A DNA stretch of 64,000 nucleotides from JAJEFO01 sp965214325 (GCA_965214325.1 CBDCBG010000006.1:4340001-4404000); one strand, 5' to 3'. Counted from the first letter of the stretch, positions 17,669 to 30,164 are shown. A program made the numbers and translations. Notes: a model not told the origin generated them from the letters alone.

Positions 17669-18837
17669 TGGATTTCGGCCTCAGTGACGAGCAGCGGCTC
17701 TTGATTGGCACCGTCCGACGATTTGTCGATGACGAGCTGCGCCCGCTGGAACGGCTGGTCGAGGATTCAGGGCGTCTGGAGCCCGAGGTTGCCGAGGCGG
17801 TCAAGGCAAGGTCCCGGGCGCTTGGGCTCTATGCCATGAACATGCCCGAAGAGCTGGGCGGAGGCGGCCTGTCGACAATGGACTGGATCCTTGTCGAAGA
17901 GGAATTCGGGCGTACCGCTGACATCCTGAATCGTCGCGCCTTCGGCAATGTCTATGACATCCTGCTGGCCGGATCGGAGGCCCAGAGGAAACGTTGGCTG
18001 ATCCCCGCAATCTGCGGTGACCGGACGCTTTCCATTGCCTTCACGGAGGCGGAAGCCGGGTCTGACGCGGCTGCCATCCGGTCTCGAGCAACGCCCATCG
18101 ACGATGGCTGGTCACTGACGGGTCAAAAGCAGTTCGTCTCGGATGCGCATTATTCCGACTTTTACGTGTTGACCGCCGTTACAGATTCCCGGGCCGGAGC
18201 AAGGGGCATTTCGACGTTCATCGTCGACCGCGACCTGCCGGGTGTGACGCTTGGGCCTGACATGCCAATGATGGGACTGCGCGGCACGACCCACGCCGAA
18301 CTGACGTTCGAGAACGTCATTCTCGGACCGGAACACCTGCTGGGCGAAGAAGGTGGCGGCCTGAAACTGGCGCTCGGCACTCTGGGACGCGTACGATTGG
18401 CGCAGGTCGGGGCACGGGCCGTCGGCAAGGCGGCGATGCTTCTGGAAATGGCTGTCGAACACTCCCGGTCACGCCACCAGTTCGGGCAGCCGATCGGCGG
18501 CTTTCAATCTGTCGGTCAGATGCTTGCCGACAGTGCGGTCGAGATCAACGCGGCCCGGCTGGCGCTTTGGCAAGCGGCCTGGATGCTGGATCGGGGCAAG
18601 CCTGCCAGAACGCAGATTTCGGCCGTGAAGCTGCAGACGTCCGAAACCCTTGGCCGCGTGGCCGACCGGACGTTGCAGATCTTCGGCGGCTCCGGCTACA
18701 GCAAGGACCAGGCGGTTGAGCGCCATTACCGCGACGCCCGGGTCTATCGCATCTTCGACGGCACCTCGGAAATCCATCGCGATGTCATTGCGCGCAACCT
18801 CCTGGCTGGCGACGACGGTTACAAGATCCCGGCATGA
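17668..18837 (+). CDS. Acyl-CoA dehydrogenase family protein
   Basis: 389 residues from ATG 17668, overlapping the previous stop (TGATG). The order of elements is normal: N-terminal helical domain from MDFGLSDEQRLLIGTVRRF, middle domain with SIAFTEAEAGSDAAAIRSRA (FAD/substrate loop), and C-terminal domain with QIFGGSGYSKDQAVERHYRD and VYRIFDGTSEIHRDVIARNL. The Glu of DGTSEIHRD is the usual FAD-site residue; the catalytic base position could not be fixed by eye. It should introduce an alpha-beta double bond into an acyl-CoA, feeding the MaoC-type hydratase encoded downstream. Confidence 0.93.
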   Translation: MDFGLSDEQRLLIGTVRRFVDDELRPLERLVEDSGRLEPEVAEAVKARSRALGLYAMNMPEELGGGGLSTMDWILVEEEFGRTADILNRRAFGNVYDILLAGSEAQRKRWLIPAICGDRTLSIAFTEAEAGSDAAAIRSRATPIDDGWSLTGQKQFVSDAHYSDFYVLTAVTDSRAGARGISTFIVDRDLPGVTLGPDMPMMGLRGTTHAELTFENVILGPEHLLGEEGGGLKLALGTLGRVRLAQVGARAVGKAAMLLEMAVEHSRSRHQFGQPIGGFQSVGQMLADSAVEINAARLALWQAAWMLDRGKPARTQISAVKLQTSETLGRVADRTLQIFGGSGYSKDQAVERHYRDARVYRIFDGTSEIHRDVIARNLLAGDDGYKIPA

Positions 18838-18840
18838 ACC

Positions 18841-20391
18841 ATGAAGACCAAGTTCACTGACATAGACCAGATCGCCGCCCTGATCCCGGATGGCGCCACC
18901 GTGGGTCTGATCGGCGGCGGTGGCGGGCTGGTGGAGGCAAGCCTGTTGCACAACTCGGTCGAGAAGCGATTCCTGGATGAAGGTCACCCCCGCGGCCTGA
19001 CAGTGGTCCACGCGCTGGGCATCGGCGACCGGGGCGAAAGAGGATTGAACAGGTTCGCCCATCCCGGAATGGTAAGGCGCGTGATCGGAGGACATTGGGT
19101 CTGGTCGCCGCGCATGCAAGAGATGGCTCGCAGCTGTCAGATCGAGGCCTATGTGATGCCGTCCGGCGTGACCATGCAGCTGATGCGCGAAATCGCCGCC
19201 AAGCGGCCAGGGCTCATCACCCATGTGGGTCTCGGCACCTTCGTCGATCCCCAACTGGAAGGCGGCAAGATGAACGCGGCCACCACGGAAGACCTGGTTG
19301 AGCGGATCGAGATCGACGGCAAGACATTCCTGCGCTACCTGCCCTACCCGATAGATGTCGCGCTGCTGAAAGGCTCGATTGCCGACGAGGACGGCAACAT
19401 CAGCCTCGACCAGGAACCGGCAAACGTCGATATCTACGCCATGGCGGCGGCGGCCCGGAGTTCTGGCGGCAAGGTGATTTTCCAGGTGCGTGAAAGGGTG
19501 CCTCGCAACGCCTTGAGCGCGCGTTCGGTGCGCATACCCTCCGCGCTGGTCGACATGATCGTCGTCGATCCCGAACAGCGTCAGGGCTATGATCTTGTCT
19601 ACGATCCTGCCATCTCGGGCGAGCGGCGTGCCGACGAGCCGCCGCCGCCCGCACCCGCCTTCTCCATCCGTCAGATCATTGCGCGGCGCGCCCATGAAGA
19701 ACTGCGCGACGGCGCCGTGATCAACTACGGATTCGGCATTCCGGATGAGGTCGCAAGCATCGTGGCCAGCCGTGGCGAGCAGGATCGATACTATCAGACC
19801 ATCGAACACGGCACTTACGGCGGCACGCTTCTCACCGGCAACCTGTTCGGCTATGCCCGCAACCCGAGTTGCATGATCGACGGTCCTGCACAGTTCGATT
19901 TCTATTCGGGCGGCGGGCTGGACATTGCGTTCTTGGGTTTTGGCGAGGTTGACGCCGCGGGCAACGTGAACGTTTCGAAACTGGGCGGCCTGACCGTTGG
20001 CCCTGGCGGTTTCGTCGACATTTCGCAGAACGCGCGCAAGGTTGTCTTCTGCGGCACATTCGATGCAAAGGGCGCGAAATGCAGCTCTGGCGACGGAAGC
20101 CTGCGGATCGAACGCCGGGGAGAGGTCCGCAAGATGGTGGACATGGTCGAGCGGATCACCTTCTCGGGCGCGCAGGCCCTGTCGCAGGGGCAGGTCATCC
20201 TTTACGTCACAGAGCGCTGCGTCTTCGAACTTCGCCCTGATGGATTGCACTTGACCGAGATTGCGCCCGGAATCGATCTCCACCGTGACGTGGCTGGAAA
20301 CATGGGGTTCTCGCCGATCATGAACGAAGCGCCACGACTGATGAAAGGCGACTTTTTCCTTGATCGCGCGCGGACGGACCCCCATGCCTGA
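18841..20391 (+). CDS. Acyl-CoA:carboxylate CoA-transferase (YdiF/propionate type)
   Basis: 516 residues, the alpha and beta halves of a class I CoA-transferase fused in one chain. The first half opens with IPDGATVGLIGGGGGLVEAS and has HVGLGTFVDPQLEGGKMN. The second half has INYGFGIPDEVASIVAS and the putative catalytic Glu in QTIEHGTYGG, equivalent to the glutamate that forms the CoA thioester intermediate. DFYSGGGLDIAFLGFGEVD closes the site. It probably activates the pathway's carboxylic acid using a common acyl-CoA. It starts three bases after the acyl-CoA dehydrogenase stop. Confidence 0.9.
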   Translation: MKTKFTDIDQIAALIPDGATVGLIGGGGGLVEASLLHNSVEKRFLDEGHPRGLTVVHALGIGDRGERGLNRFAHPGMVRRVIGGHWVWSPRMQEMARSCQIEAYVMPSGVTMQLMREIAAKRPGLITHVGLGTFVDPQLEGGKMNAATTEDLVERIEIDGKTFLRYLPYPIDVALLKGSIADEDGNISLDQEPANVDIYAMAAAARSSGGKVIFQVRERVPRNALSARSVRIPSALVDMIVVDPEQRQGYDLVYDPAISGERRADEPPPPAPAFSIRQIIARRAHEELRDGAVINYGFGIPDEVASIVASRGEQDRYYQTIEHGTYGGTLLTGNLFGYARNPSCMIDGPAQFDFYSGGGLDIAFLGFGEVDAAGNVNVSKLGGLTVGPGGFVDISQNARKVVFCGTFDAKGAKCSSGDGSLRIERRGEVRKMVDMVERITFSGAQALSQGQVILYVTERCVFELRPDGLHLTEIAPGIDLHRDVAGNMGFSPIMNEAPRLMKGDFFLDRARTDPHA

Positions 20392-21436
20392 ACGCGTCGC
20401 ACTGATCGGGGCGGGCGTCATTGGCAAGCGACACCTGAACGCGATGGCGAAAGTCGAGTCCGTCGAACTGGCCGCAATCGCTGACCCCCTTTCAGGTGCG
20501 GCAGAAATTGCGAGCGAGCTCGGCGTTCCGCATTTTTCGAGCAACAACGAAATGTTGAGTGAGGTTGCGCCGTCCGGTGTCATCATCGCGACACCAACGG
20601 AGCATCACTTCGAACCGGCGCTGGCCGCGCTTGATGCAGGCTGTCATCTGCTGGTCGAGAAGCCGATTGCAGCGTCCGTTGCCGAGGCGGAAGAGATTTC
20701 TCGGATATCGGACGCGCGGGGCCTGTGCGTCTTGGTGGGTCACCACAGACGCTACTATCCGCATGTGGCCAGGGCCCGTGAGATCGTGCGTGGCGGTTCG
20801 TTGGGCCAACTTGTCACCGTTTCCGGCCAGTGGAGCGTGCGGAAGCCAGAAACCTATTACGCGACGGACTGGCGGAGGCGCTCGCCCGCCGGGCCCGTGC
20901 TGACGAACCTGATCCATGACATCGACTGCCTGCGCCATGTCGTGGGAGAGATTCGATCGGTGACCGGCTTGGCGGGGAATCCGGTGCAGGGCTTCGAGAA
21001 AGAGGATGCCGCAGCCTTTGCATTCCAGTTCGAGAACGGGTCGTTCGGCGCCTTTGTCCTGTCCGATCAGGCGGATTCGCCCTGGGCTTGGGAGCTGGCC
21101 ACCGGCGAAAACCCGGCATTTCCGCGCAACGGACAAAACTGCATCACGTTTTCGGGCACCCGGGGCGCCTTGGAGTTTCCGAATCTGCGGCACTGGACAT
21201 CGGATGGCGAGCCGCAAAGCTGGATCACTCCGAAGACGGCCCACGACATCTCGCTTGAACTTGGCGACGCATTTGTTCGCCAGATCGAACATTTTTCCGA
21301 GGTAATTTCGGGCCATGCAGAGCCGATCATTTCCGCTGCCGATTCCACGGGAAGCCTAAGGGCCACGCTCGCGGTGCTGGAATCCGCGAATTGCGGAAAC
21401 CGGATCGACATCTGCGGCCCCGGCCGGATCAATTGA
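20384..21436 (+). CDS. Gfo/Idh/MocA-family oxidoreductase
   Basis: 350 residues from ATG 20384, overlapping the CoA-transferase end by eight bases. NAD(P)-binding motif VALIGAGVIGKRHL near residues 4-17. The conserved EKP motif is in LLVEKPIAASVAEAEE, and the substrate-domain phrase is LIHDIDCLRHVVGEI, with the H-D-x-D typical of inositol/sugar dehydrogenases of this family. The substrate is likely a polyol, sugar or sugar acid. In this operon it would provide the keto compound that later steps convert to an acyl-CoA. The direction of flow is inference. Confidence 0.9.
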   Translation: MPERVALIGAGVIGKRHLNAMAKVESVELAAIADPLSGAAEIASELGVPHFSSNNEMLSEVAPSGVIIATPTEHHFEPALAALDAGCHLLVEKPIAASVAEAEEISRISDARGLCVLVGHHRRYYPHVARAREIVRGGSLGQLVTVSGQWSVRKPETYYATDWRRRSPAGPVLTNLIHDIDCLRHVVGEIRSVTGLAGNPVQGFEKEDAAAFAFQFENGSFGAFVLSDQADSPWAWELATGENPAFPRNGQNCITFSGTRGALEFPNLRHWTSDGEPQSWITPKTAHDISLELGDAFVRQIEHFSEVISGHAEPIISAADSTGSLRATLAVLESANCGNRIDICGPGRIN

Positions 21437-21444
21437 GGAACGGA

Positions 21445-21876
21445 ATGTCAGAGTTTCATGTCGAAGTCGGCGCCAAGGCGAGCTTTTCCAAGACAGTGTC
21501 GGAGAGCGATGTCTACATGTTTGCCGGGATCACCGGCGACTTCTCGCCCAACCATGTCAACAAGGCCTATATGGAAGAGTCCAGTTATGGTCGCTTGATG
21601 GTCCATGGGGCGCTGATGGTGGGTTTCATGTCGACCGTGTCCACCATGGCCATCGCGCACGCCCGCAAGGCGGAGGAAACGCCTGTCTCGCTTGGATACG
21701 ACCGCATCCGTTTCCTTAAGCCAGTGTTTCTGGGCGACACCATCACGGTCGATTACGAAATCACCGCCATCGACGTCGAGCGCAGACGGTCCACAGCGGA
21801 TGTCCGGATCACGAATCAGGACGGTGACCTGACCACCGTCGGCCAGCACATTCTGAAATGGGTGCCGAATGGCTAA
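21445..21876 (+). CDS. MaoC-like (R)-enoyl-CoA hydratase
   Basis: 143 residues from ATG 21445 with AGGAACGG upstream. Single hot-dog fold with the hydratase-2 motif AGITGDFSPNHVNKAYM: the Asp and His of GDFSPNH are the catalytic pair. The later VSLGYDRIRFLKPVFLGDTI is the family's second signature. It should hydrate the enoyl-CoA made by the acyl-CoA dehydrogenase. The order acyl-CoA dehydrogenase, CoA-transferase, MaoC, SDR makes a short beta-oxidation-like sequence plausible. Confidence 0.92.
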   Translation: MSEFHVEVGAKASFSKTVSESDVYMFAGITGDFSPNHVNKAYMEESSYGRLMVHGALMVGFMSTVSTMAIAHARKAEETPVSLGYDRIRFLKPVFLGDTITVDYEITAIDVERRRSTADVRITNQDGDLTTVGQHILKWVPNG

Positions 21877-21885
21877 GGTGCCGGC

Positions 21886-22617
21886 ATGAGCCTGGAACTG
21901 GCAGGAAAAGCGGCAATCGTCACGGGAGCGGCGCGCGGAATCGGGCTTGCGATAAGCCGGAGGTTCAGCGAGCTTGGGGCGGAAGTGTCCGGATGGGACA
22001 TTGAGAGCGCAGCCGCCAGGGGCGATACCGCATTTGCCCATTTGGCGGATGTGGATGTGACGAATGAAGTCTCGGTCGCGGCGGGATTCAACGCTTCGCT
22101 TGAAGCGTTGGGACATGTCGACATACTGGTCGCCAATGCGGGGATCAACGGCCCGACCAAGCCGGCTTGGGACTACGCACTGGACGAATGGCGGGCGGTT
22201 CTCGACGTCGACCTGACCGGCGTTTTCCTTTCGGCCCGCGCGGTGCTGCCCCACATGCGCGATCGCGGCGCCGGGCGAATTGTCGTAATTTCCTCTGTCG
22301 CCGGGAAAGAGGGCAACCCGGGCGCCTGCGCCTACGGCGCGGCCAAGTCCGGCGTGATCGGATTCGTCAAGGGGCTTGCGCGGGAGCTGCTGCCTTCGGA
22401 CATTACGGTCAATTGCGTCGCGCCAGTGATGACGGAAACCGATCTGTTGCAAGGGATGAGCCCGGACTACATCGCCGACAAGCGAGGGCGCATTCCCATG
22501 GACAGGTTTTGCACACCCCGAGAAGTGGCCGACATGACCGCCTGGATCGCCAGCCCGCTTTGTTCGTTCACCACCGGACAGGTGTTTGACGTCACCGGCG
22601 GGCGGGCCACATACTGA
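21886..22617 (+). CDS. Classical SDR (FabG-like) dehydrogenase
   Basis: 243 residues. Cofactor motif TGAARGIGLAIS, NAGIN structural motif, and a complete catalytic set: Ser in VVISSVAGKEG, then Tyr and Lys in ACAYGAAKSGVIGF. It therefore contrasts with the first SDR of the operon, which lacks these residues. It would suit oxidation of a 3-hydroxyacyl-CoA or a secondary alcohol. Its stop overlaps the start of the next gene (TGATG). Confidence 0.93.
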   Translation: MSLELAGKAAIVTGAARGIGLAISRRFSELGAEVSGWDIESAAARGDTAFAHLADVDVTNEVSVAAGFNASLEALGHVDILVANAGINGPTKPAWDYALDEWRAVLDVDLTGVFLSARAVLPHMRDRGAGRIVVISSVAGKEGNPGACAYGAAKSGVIGFVKGLARELLPSDITVNCVAPVMTETDLLQGMSPDYIADKRGRIPMDRFCTPREVADMTAWIASPLCSFTTGQVFDVTGGRATY

Positions 22618-23447
22618 TGGCGGGGGTTCCGCTCGAAAGACTGTGCATTCATCAGGTCACCTTGATGCAATGTGGATTCGCGGAAGGTTTGGAGTGCATG
22701 ACCCGTCACGGCGTGCCCATGACTGCAATCTGGCACGAAAAGCTGGACGAGGTTGGCGTTGCGGCGGCGCGGCAGGTCCCGTCGGACACGCGGATCAAGC
22801 CGGTCGCGCTCTGTGTTGGCGGAACCATGTCGACCGGCAACCCGGCGGAGCGTGCATCCCAGATCGAATTGACCCGCCGCCGGATCGAATCCTGCGCGGA
22901 ACTGGGCATCGGGAGCCTGCTTATGCTGACCGGCGGCCTGGGAACGGGAGAGACCGACCTCCTGGCTGCCCGCCGGAGCGCGCTGGCAGGGTTCGGCAGC
23001 GTTCTGCCCGAAGCCCGGGCAGCAGGCGTTCGCCTCGTTCTTGAGCCGCTGCATCCGATGGTCTGCGGGTTCCGCTCGGTGATCTCGACCCTTTCGGCGG
23101 CCTGCGATTTCCTCGATGAACTGGACGCGGATGACGCAACTGGCCTGGCCCTCGACACATATGCGCTTTGGTGGGACCTCAACCTGCCGCGCGACATTCT
23201 CCGGGCCGCGCCGCGCCTGCGGCACTTCCATGTCTCGGACTGGCTTGCCGAGACCGCCGACCTCCGTCTTGACCGGGGCATGCCAGGCGACGGCCTCATC
23301 GACAACCGGGCCATCCGCCGGGCGGTCGAGGACGCCGGGTTTCGTGGTCCGGTCGAGATCGAGATCTTTTCGAGGCGGCGCTGGTGGAAGGAATCCCCCG
23401 ACGAGGTGGTGTCCGAGATCGTGAGACGGACGTCGGAATTCACCTGA
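22617..23447 (+). CDS. Sugar phosphate isomerase/epimerase-like TIM barrel
   Basis: 276 residues. AP-endonuclease-2-like TIM-barrel family with metal-ligand candidates in LVLEPLHPM (Glu), LALDTYALWWD (Asp), RHFHVSDW (His, Asp) and GPVEIEIFSRRRWW (Glu). These positions are those of xylose-isomerase-like epimerases and IolE-type dehydratases. It ends the operon. Together with the Gfo/Idh/MocA enzyme and LacI-type regulator, it points to a sugar- or inositol-like starting compound. Confidence 0.85.
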   Translation: MAGVPLERLCIHQVTLMQCGFAEGLECMTRHGVPMTAIWHEKLDEVGVAAARQVPSDTRIKPVALCVGGTMSTGNPAERASQIELTRRRIESCAELGIGSLLMLTGGLGTGETDLLAARRSALAGFGSVLPEARAAGVRLVLEPLHPMVCGFRSVISTLSAACDFLDELDADDATGLALDTYALWWDLNLPRDILRAAPRLRHFHVSDWLAETADLRLDRGMPGDGLIDNRAIRRAVEDAGFRGPVEIEIFSRRRWWKESPDEVVSEIVRRTSEFT

Positions 23448-23467
23448 CTTGATGGAGATCTCTGAAA

Positions 23468-23479
23468 TTGATGCATCAA
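23468..23479. promoter_or_regulatory. Perfect 12-bp palindrome, candidate operator
   Basis: TTGATGCATCAA lies between the TIM-barrel gene and the truncated livF. It is related to TTGATGCCTCATTGA beside the LacI-type gene at 14997, so both may be sites for that regulator and would link the transporter genes to the operon. A GntR-type protein could use a similar palindrome, but none is encoded here. Confidence 0.45.
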
Positions 23480-23570
23480 ATCCGTGAATCCGCGAGAATG
23501 ACCTCCGCGAGCCGGGCCATGCCATACCGGTCGCGATCCATCTCATTGACTGGAGGCAGCTTGCGAACCC

Positions 23571-24098
23571 ATGATCGGAAGCGCCGACAGCGTGCTGCGA
23601 GAGGGGGAAACATTGCTCGAAGTCCGAGGCGTCGAAACCGGCTATGGCAGGCTGAAGATCCTTCGCGGCATCGACATGAGCGTCGACGCGCGGGGCATTG
23701 TCGCGCTCTTGGGCGGCAACGGCACCGGCAAGTCGACGCTCCTGAAGGCCATCTCGGGAATCATCCCGGTCTTGAGCGGCGAGATCCTGTTTGACGGCGA
23801 GCCAATTCACACAAAGCGCCCGCACGAGATCGTGCGCGCCGGGCTGGTGCAGGTCACCCAGGGCAAGGACAGCTATCCGGGCATGACCGTCGAGGAAAAC
23901 CTGATGCTGGGCGCCTATGCCCGCACCGACAAGGCGGCGGTGAAGGACGACCTGGAAAAGGTATACTCGTTTTTCCCGATCCTGAAGGAACGGCGAAAGC
24001 AGCTGTCGGGGCTGTTGTCCGGCGGGCAGGTGCAGATGCTTGTTATCGGGCGCGGCCTGATTGCGGCGCCACGGCCAGATGATGCAGGACGAGTTTGA
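23571..24098 (+). pseudogene. livF: Branched-chain-type ABC transporter ATPase LivF, 3' truncated
   Basis: Reads as LivF from LLEVRGVETGYGRLKILRG, with Walker A LLGGNGTGKSTLLKAI near residues 45-60, LVQVTQGKDSYPGMTVEENL and the signature region LSGGQVQMLVIGRGLIAAP. The frame then leaves the family and stops after PDDAGRV, so Walker B, the D-loop and the switch histidine are missing. Sequence right after the break reads, in another frame, as an internal part of LivK. The signature SGGQVQ also differs from the usual SGGEQQ. The product cannot be a working ATPase. It sits 123 bases after the catabolic operon and may have been its transporter. Confidence 0.88.
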
Positions 24099-25146
24099 CG
24101 CGATCAACGCGGCGGGCGGCATCAACGGCAACATGATCGAGCTGATTCTGCTCAACGACGAGTGCAAGTCCGACAAGGGCGTCGCGAATGCGAACAAGTT
24201 CGCCTACCAGGACAACGTGCATCTCGTGATCGGGTCGTCGTGCTCGTCCGTGACGCTTCCGATGGTTGACGTGACCGCCCAGGCGCAGGTGCCGCACATC
24301 ATTCCGCATTCGACGTCGGACAAGATCACGCTGAAGGGCTCCGAGTGGATCTTCCGGGTGCCGATCTCGGCGCGGTTCTACAAGGGCGCCGCCGCGAAAT
24401 ACATCGGAGAGAAGATCGGCACCGACATCGCCTACGTGTTTGCGTCTGACGCCGCAGCGGTTGCCGACGCGGAGGGCCTGCGTGAACAGATGTCCCGCCA
24501 GTTCGGCGCGGAACCTGCCTACTGGGCACAGGTGCAGGAAAAGGAGATCGACTTCCGCAGCCACATGGTGAAGATCAAGGCGATGGACGTGGACGCCCTG
24601 TACATCGCCGCGCTGCAGGAGCCGATGGCGCGGGCGCTGGTCCAGTCCTACGAGGTCGGCATTCCGGCGGAAGTGAAGCGCGTGGCCAATTCGGTTGCCT
24701 CCAACGCGCCGGTGCCCGGCATGGCGGGCGACGCGATCAAGGGCGTCTTCTTCACGGCGGCCTATTCGGACAGCGACACCCGGCCCATCGCCATGGAGTT
24801 CAACGAGATGGTGCGCGAGCGCTATGGCGTCGAAAAGATCGACCACGACTTCAGCCAGGCCTGGGACCTGATCCGGATCGTCGAGATCGCGCTCAACACC
24901 GCGGACATCTCGACCGAGGACGACGACCTGGCCGCGGACCGTGTCGCCATCCGCGACGCGATTGCCGGCATTCAGGGCTACGAAGGCCTGGCGTCCGGTC
25001 CGATCAGCTTCTGCGCCGACCCGACGCCGCAGTGCCGCGACGGCAACCGGACCGTGGTTCTCATCGGCTACGAAAAGGGAGGCGAGGACTTCGAGCTCGG
25101 CATCCTTGATCGCGTGACCATGCCGATCGACTTCGGCCTGGAGTGA
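24061..25146 (+). pseudogene. livK: Branched-chain-type substrate-binding protein LivK, 5' truncated
   Basis: The family sequence begins abruptly at HGQMMQDEFDAINAAGGING (from about 24070), which in full-length LivK proteins follows a signal peptide and ~50 mature residues. Here those are absent and livF sequence takes their place. From there the periplasmic-binding-protein domain is intact: LVIGSSCSSVTLPMVDV, ARFYKGAAAKYIGEKIG, DVDALYIAALQEPMAR, PVPGMAGDAIKGVFFTAAYS. Without a signal peptide the product cannot reach the periplasm. A hairpin follows the stop. The cause is either a genomic deletion joining livF to livK or an assembly join. Confidence 0.85.
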
Positions 25147-25154
25147 TCCTCCCC

Positions 25155-25186
25155 GGTCCGGACCGGACGATGCGCCGGTCCGGATC
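25155..25186 (+). terminator. Hairpin after livK, candidate terminator
   Basis: TCCGGACCGG (25157-25166) and CCGGTCCGGA (25175-25184) form a perfect 10-bp stem with an 8-base loop, extendable by two pairs. It lies nine bases after the livK stop. There is no T-tract, so termination strength is uncertain. Between here and ~25430 no gene is supported. A short frame from ATG 25216 (MHGAINALMAGIQ) may be the start of a lost gene. Confidence 0.6.
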
Positions 25187-25429
25187 ATTCCCGCACCTCC
25201 AAGGAAACCGGTCCAGATGCACGGAGCCATCAACGCGCTAATGGCAGGAATTCAACGCCTGTCGCGCATCCATCCGGCGATGCCCTGGTGCGCGGGCCTG
25301 ATCGTGGACCGGGCCCCTGTAACGAGGAGTTCGTCCGACACTCAAGACCGCGCCGGGTCGTAGGACAGTGTCGTTTCGCGAGGCGAGGCGGCCGCGCGAA
25401 CCCTTCGTCTGTCCACCCCGCAGGAACCC

Positions 25430-26475
25430 CCGTCCTTCAGGGCGGGGAGGAATGCGGGATCCCGCGTTTCGCGCATCGTTGCCGTCTCCCCTTGCCGTGA
25501 CGACGTGCCGGGACGGCATCCGTACCCGTCGCCGCGCCGGATGATGCGGCAATGCCGGTGCGGGACGCCCTGGACGGTGCCGCCCGCGGCCTGGACGTTG
25601 AAGGAGCCCGAGGCGCGCACCGCGACGCGCCCGGCATGGACGCCCTGCCTCTTTCCCGAGGGCACGGTGGCGCGCACGATGCCCCCCGTCAGGAAGCCCC
25701 TGACGGATTTCCCCGAACCCAGGCATCCGACCGGAAAGCCGAACCGGTTCACGCGCTTGCGCGCATGCGAGCCCCTCCCCATCGCCTTGATCCCGGGCAC
25801 GGGCCGGTCCCGGCCGGACGGCGAGGAGGCTCTCGACCGGCTCCGCGCCCTTCGCCTGGCTGCAGGACGGACAGGCCCGCGTCAGGTCCGCTTGCGTCCC
25901 CGCCTCTCGAGCAGATGCCCCCTGGCCTCGCGTCCCGCCAGGGTTCCCTGCCGGCATTCCGCGCCCTCGATGTCCGGGCTCTCGAGCGCCCGGGTGTCGA
26001 AGCGCGCCGTCTCGCACCGGATCCGGGTCATGGGCGCGAGCCTCCCGAACCGTTCCGTCCACGAGAGCGTGCCGTCCGCCCGCGACAGCAGCGAGGGCGG
26101 GAGCCTGCGCCCCGGGCGCCGGTTCGGGAACCTCTCCTTCCGGCGGTGCGGGCCGGCCGAGCGCCGGCGCCGCCGGCAGTTCGCCCGTTGCTCCACGAGC
26201 GTCCGGACCCCTTTCCCCCTGCGCGCGATCTCGGCCGGGGACAGGACCTCGCCGTCGTCTCCCGCCGGCGCAAGGCCGGTCCTCCGCGACCCCGGATCGA
26301 TCCCGGGATCCACGGGCCCGGTCTCGCCGCCGTCCCTGTCCCGGAGCCGTATGGCGAACGGATGCAGGCGCACCGCGACGGCGCGTCCCTTCTTCAGCGG
26401 CTTCCCCGCCCGCGCCGGGTGGCACGGCACCGGCGGGTCCCCCCCCCGCCGGTCGAGGGCGAAGACGCGGCTCGC
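25430..26475 (-). pseudogene. iscB: iscB remnant, RNA-guided nuclease of the Cas9 lineage, internally deleted
   Basis: From about 26475 leftward: VFALDRRGG and CHPARAGKPLKKGRAVAVRL (PLMP-type N-domain), IDPGSRRTGLAP (RuvC-I Asp), the arginine-rich bridge helix LVEQRANCRRRRRSA followed by RFPNRR, LPPSLLSRADGTLSW, and RFDTRALESPDIEGAECRQG. After ERRGRKRT the frame stops; the HNH domain is reduced to a trace (LTRACPSCSQAKGAEPVESL) in another frame. The rest of RuvC is missing, and the third frame resumes at IKAMGRGSHARKRVNRFGFP, continuing GRVAVRASGSFNVQ and HCRIIRRGDGYG near the C-terminus. At least two deletions and two frame changes make it inactive. No clear start codon precedes VFALD. Confidence 0.82.
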
Positions 26476-26740
26476 GCCGCACCGGGGGTCGCCGGAGCCT
26501 CTCCCGTGACGCCGGCCGGAGCCGGGCCCCTCTCGCGCAACCTGGCCGTCCGCGTTCCGGCCCGCCCCGTTTCGTGCCGGACCCGGCGTGCCTGCAGGCG
26601 AATCCTCGAGAGCCCGGGACCGAGGAAGCGTCCCGGGGCCGGTCTTCAACGCATGGTTCAAGGCGGACTGGATCCCTTTCTCCCTTCTCGTGCCGGTCGG
26701 CATGGGCCTTCGGGGCCTTCGCCCCTTCAAGCCCCTCCCT

Positions 26741-26751
<11 letters not shown>
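26476..26751 (-). ncRNA. Candidate omega-RNA region of the IscB element
   Basis: In IscB systems the guide RNA is encoded directly upstream of iscB. Here the ~275 bases upstream on the minus strand are GC-rich and rich in paired segments: the terminal CCCCTCCCTGAAGGGAGGGG hairpin, GGGGCGAAGGCCCC, and GACGCTTCCTCGGTCCCGGG. They contain no gene I can support. The assignment rests on position and hairpin character only. The guide would derive from sequence beyond 26751, that is, from the carB 3' end. Confidence 0.45.
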
Positions 26752-30130
<3,379 letters not shown>

Positions 30131-30164
30131 CCGCCGCCTCGTGGTCACGCGCAAATTGTCCTGC

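Noticed and set aside
18469..20586. A 705-codon minus-strand frame opposite the acyl-CoA dehydrogenase and CoA-transferase genes
   Set aside because: It spans two well-supported genes and has antisense composition. Third-position GC bias explains its length.
25428..25450. G/C-rich hairpins around the IscB region as a CRISPR trace
   Set aside because: Only two non-identical stem-loops exist, with no regular spacers. They fit IS605-type element ends.
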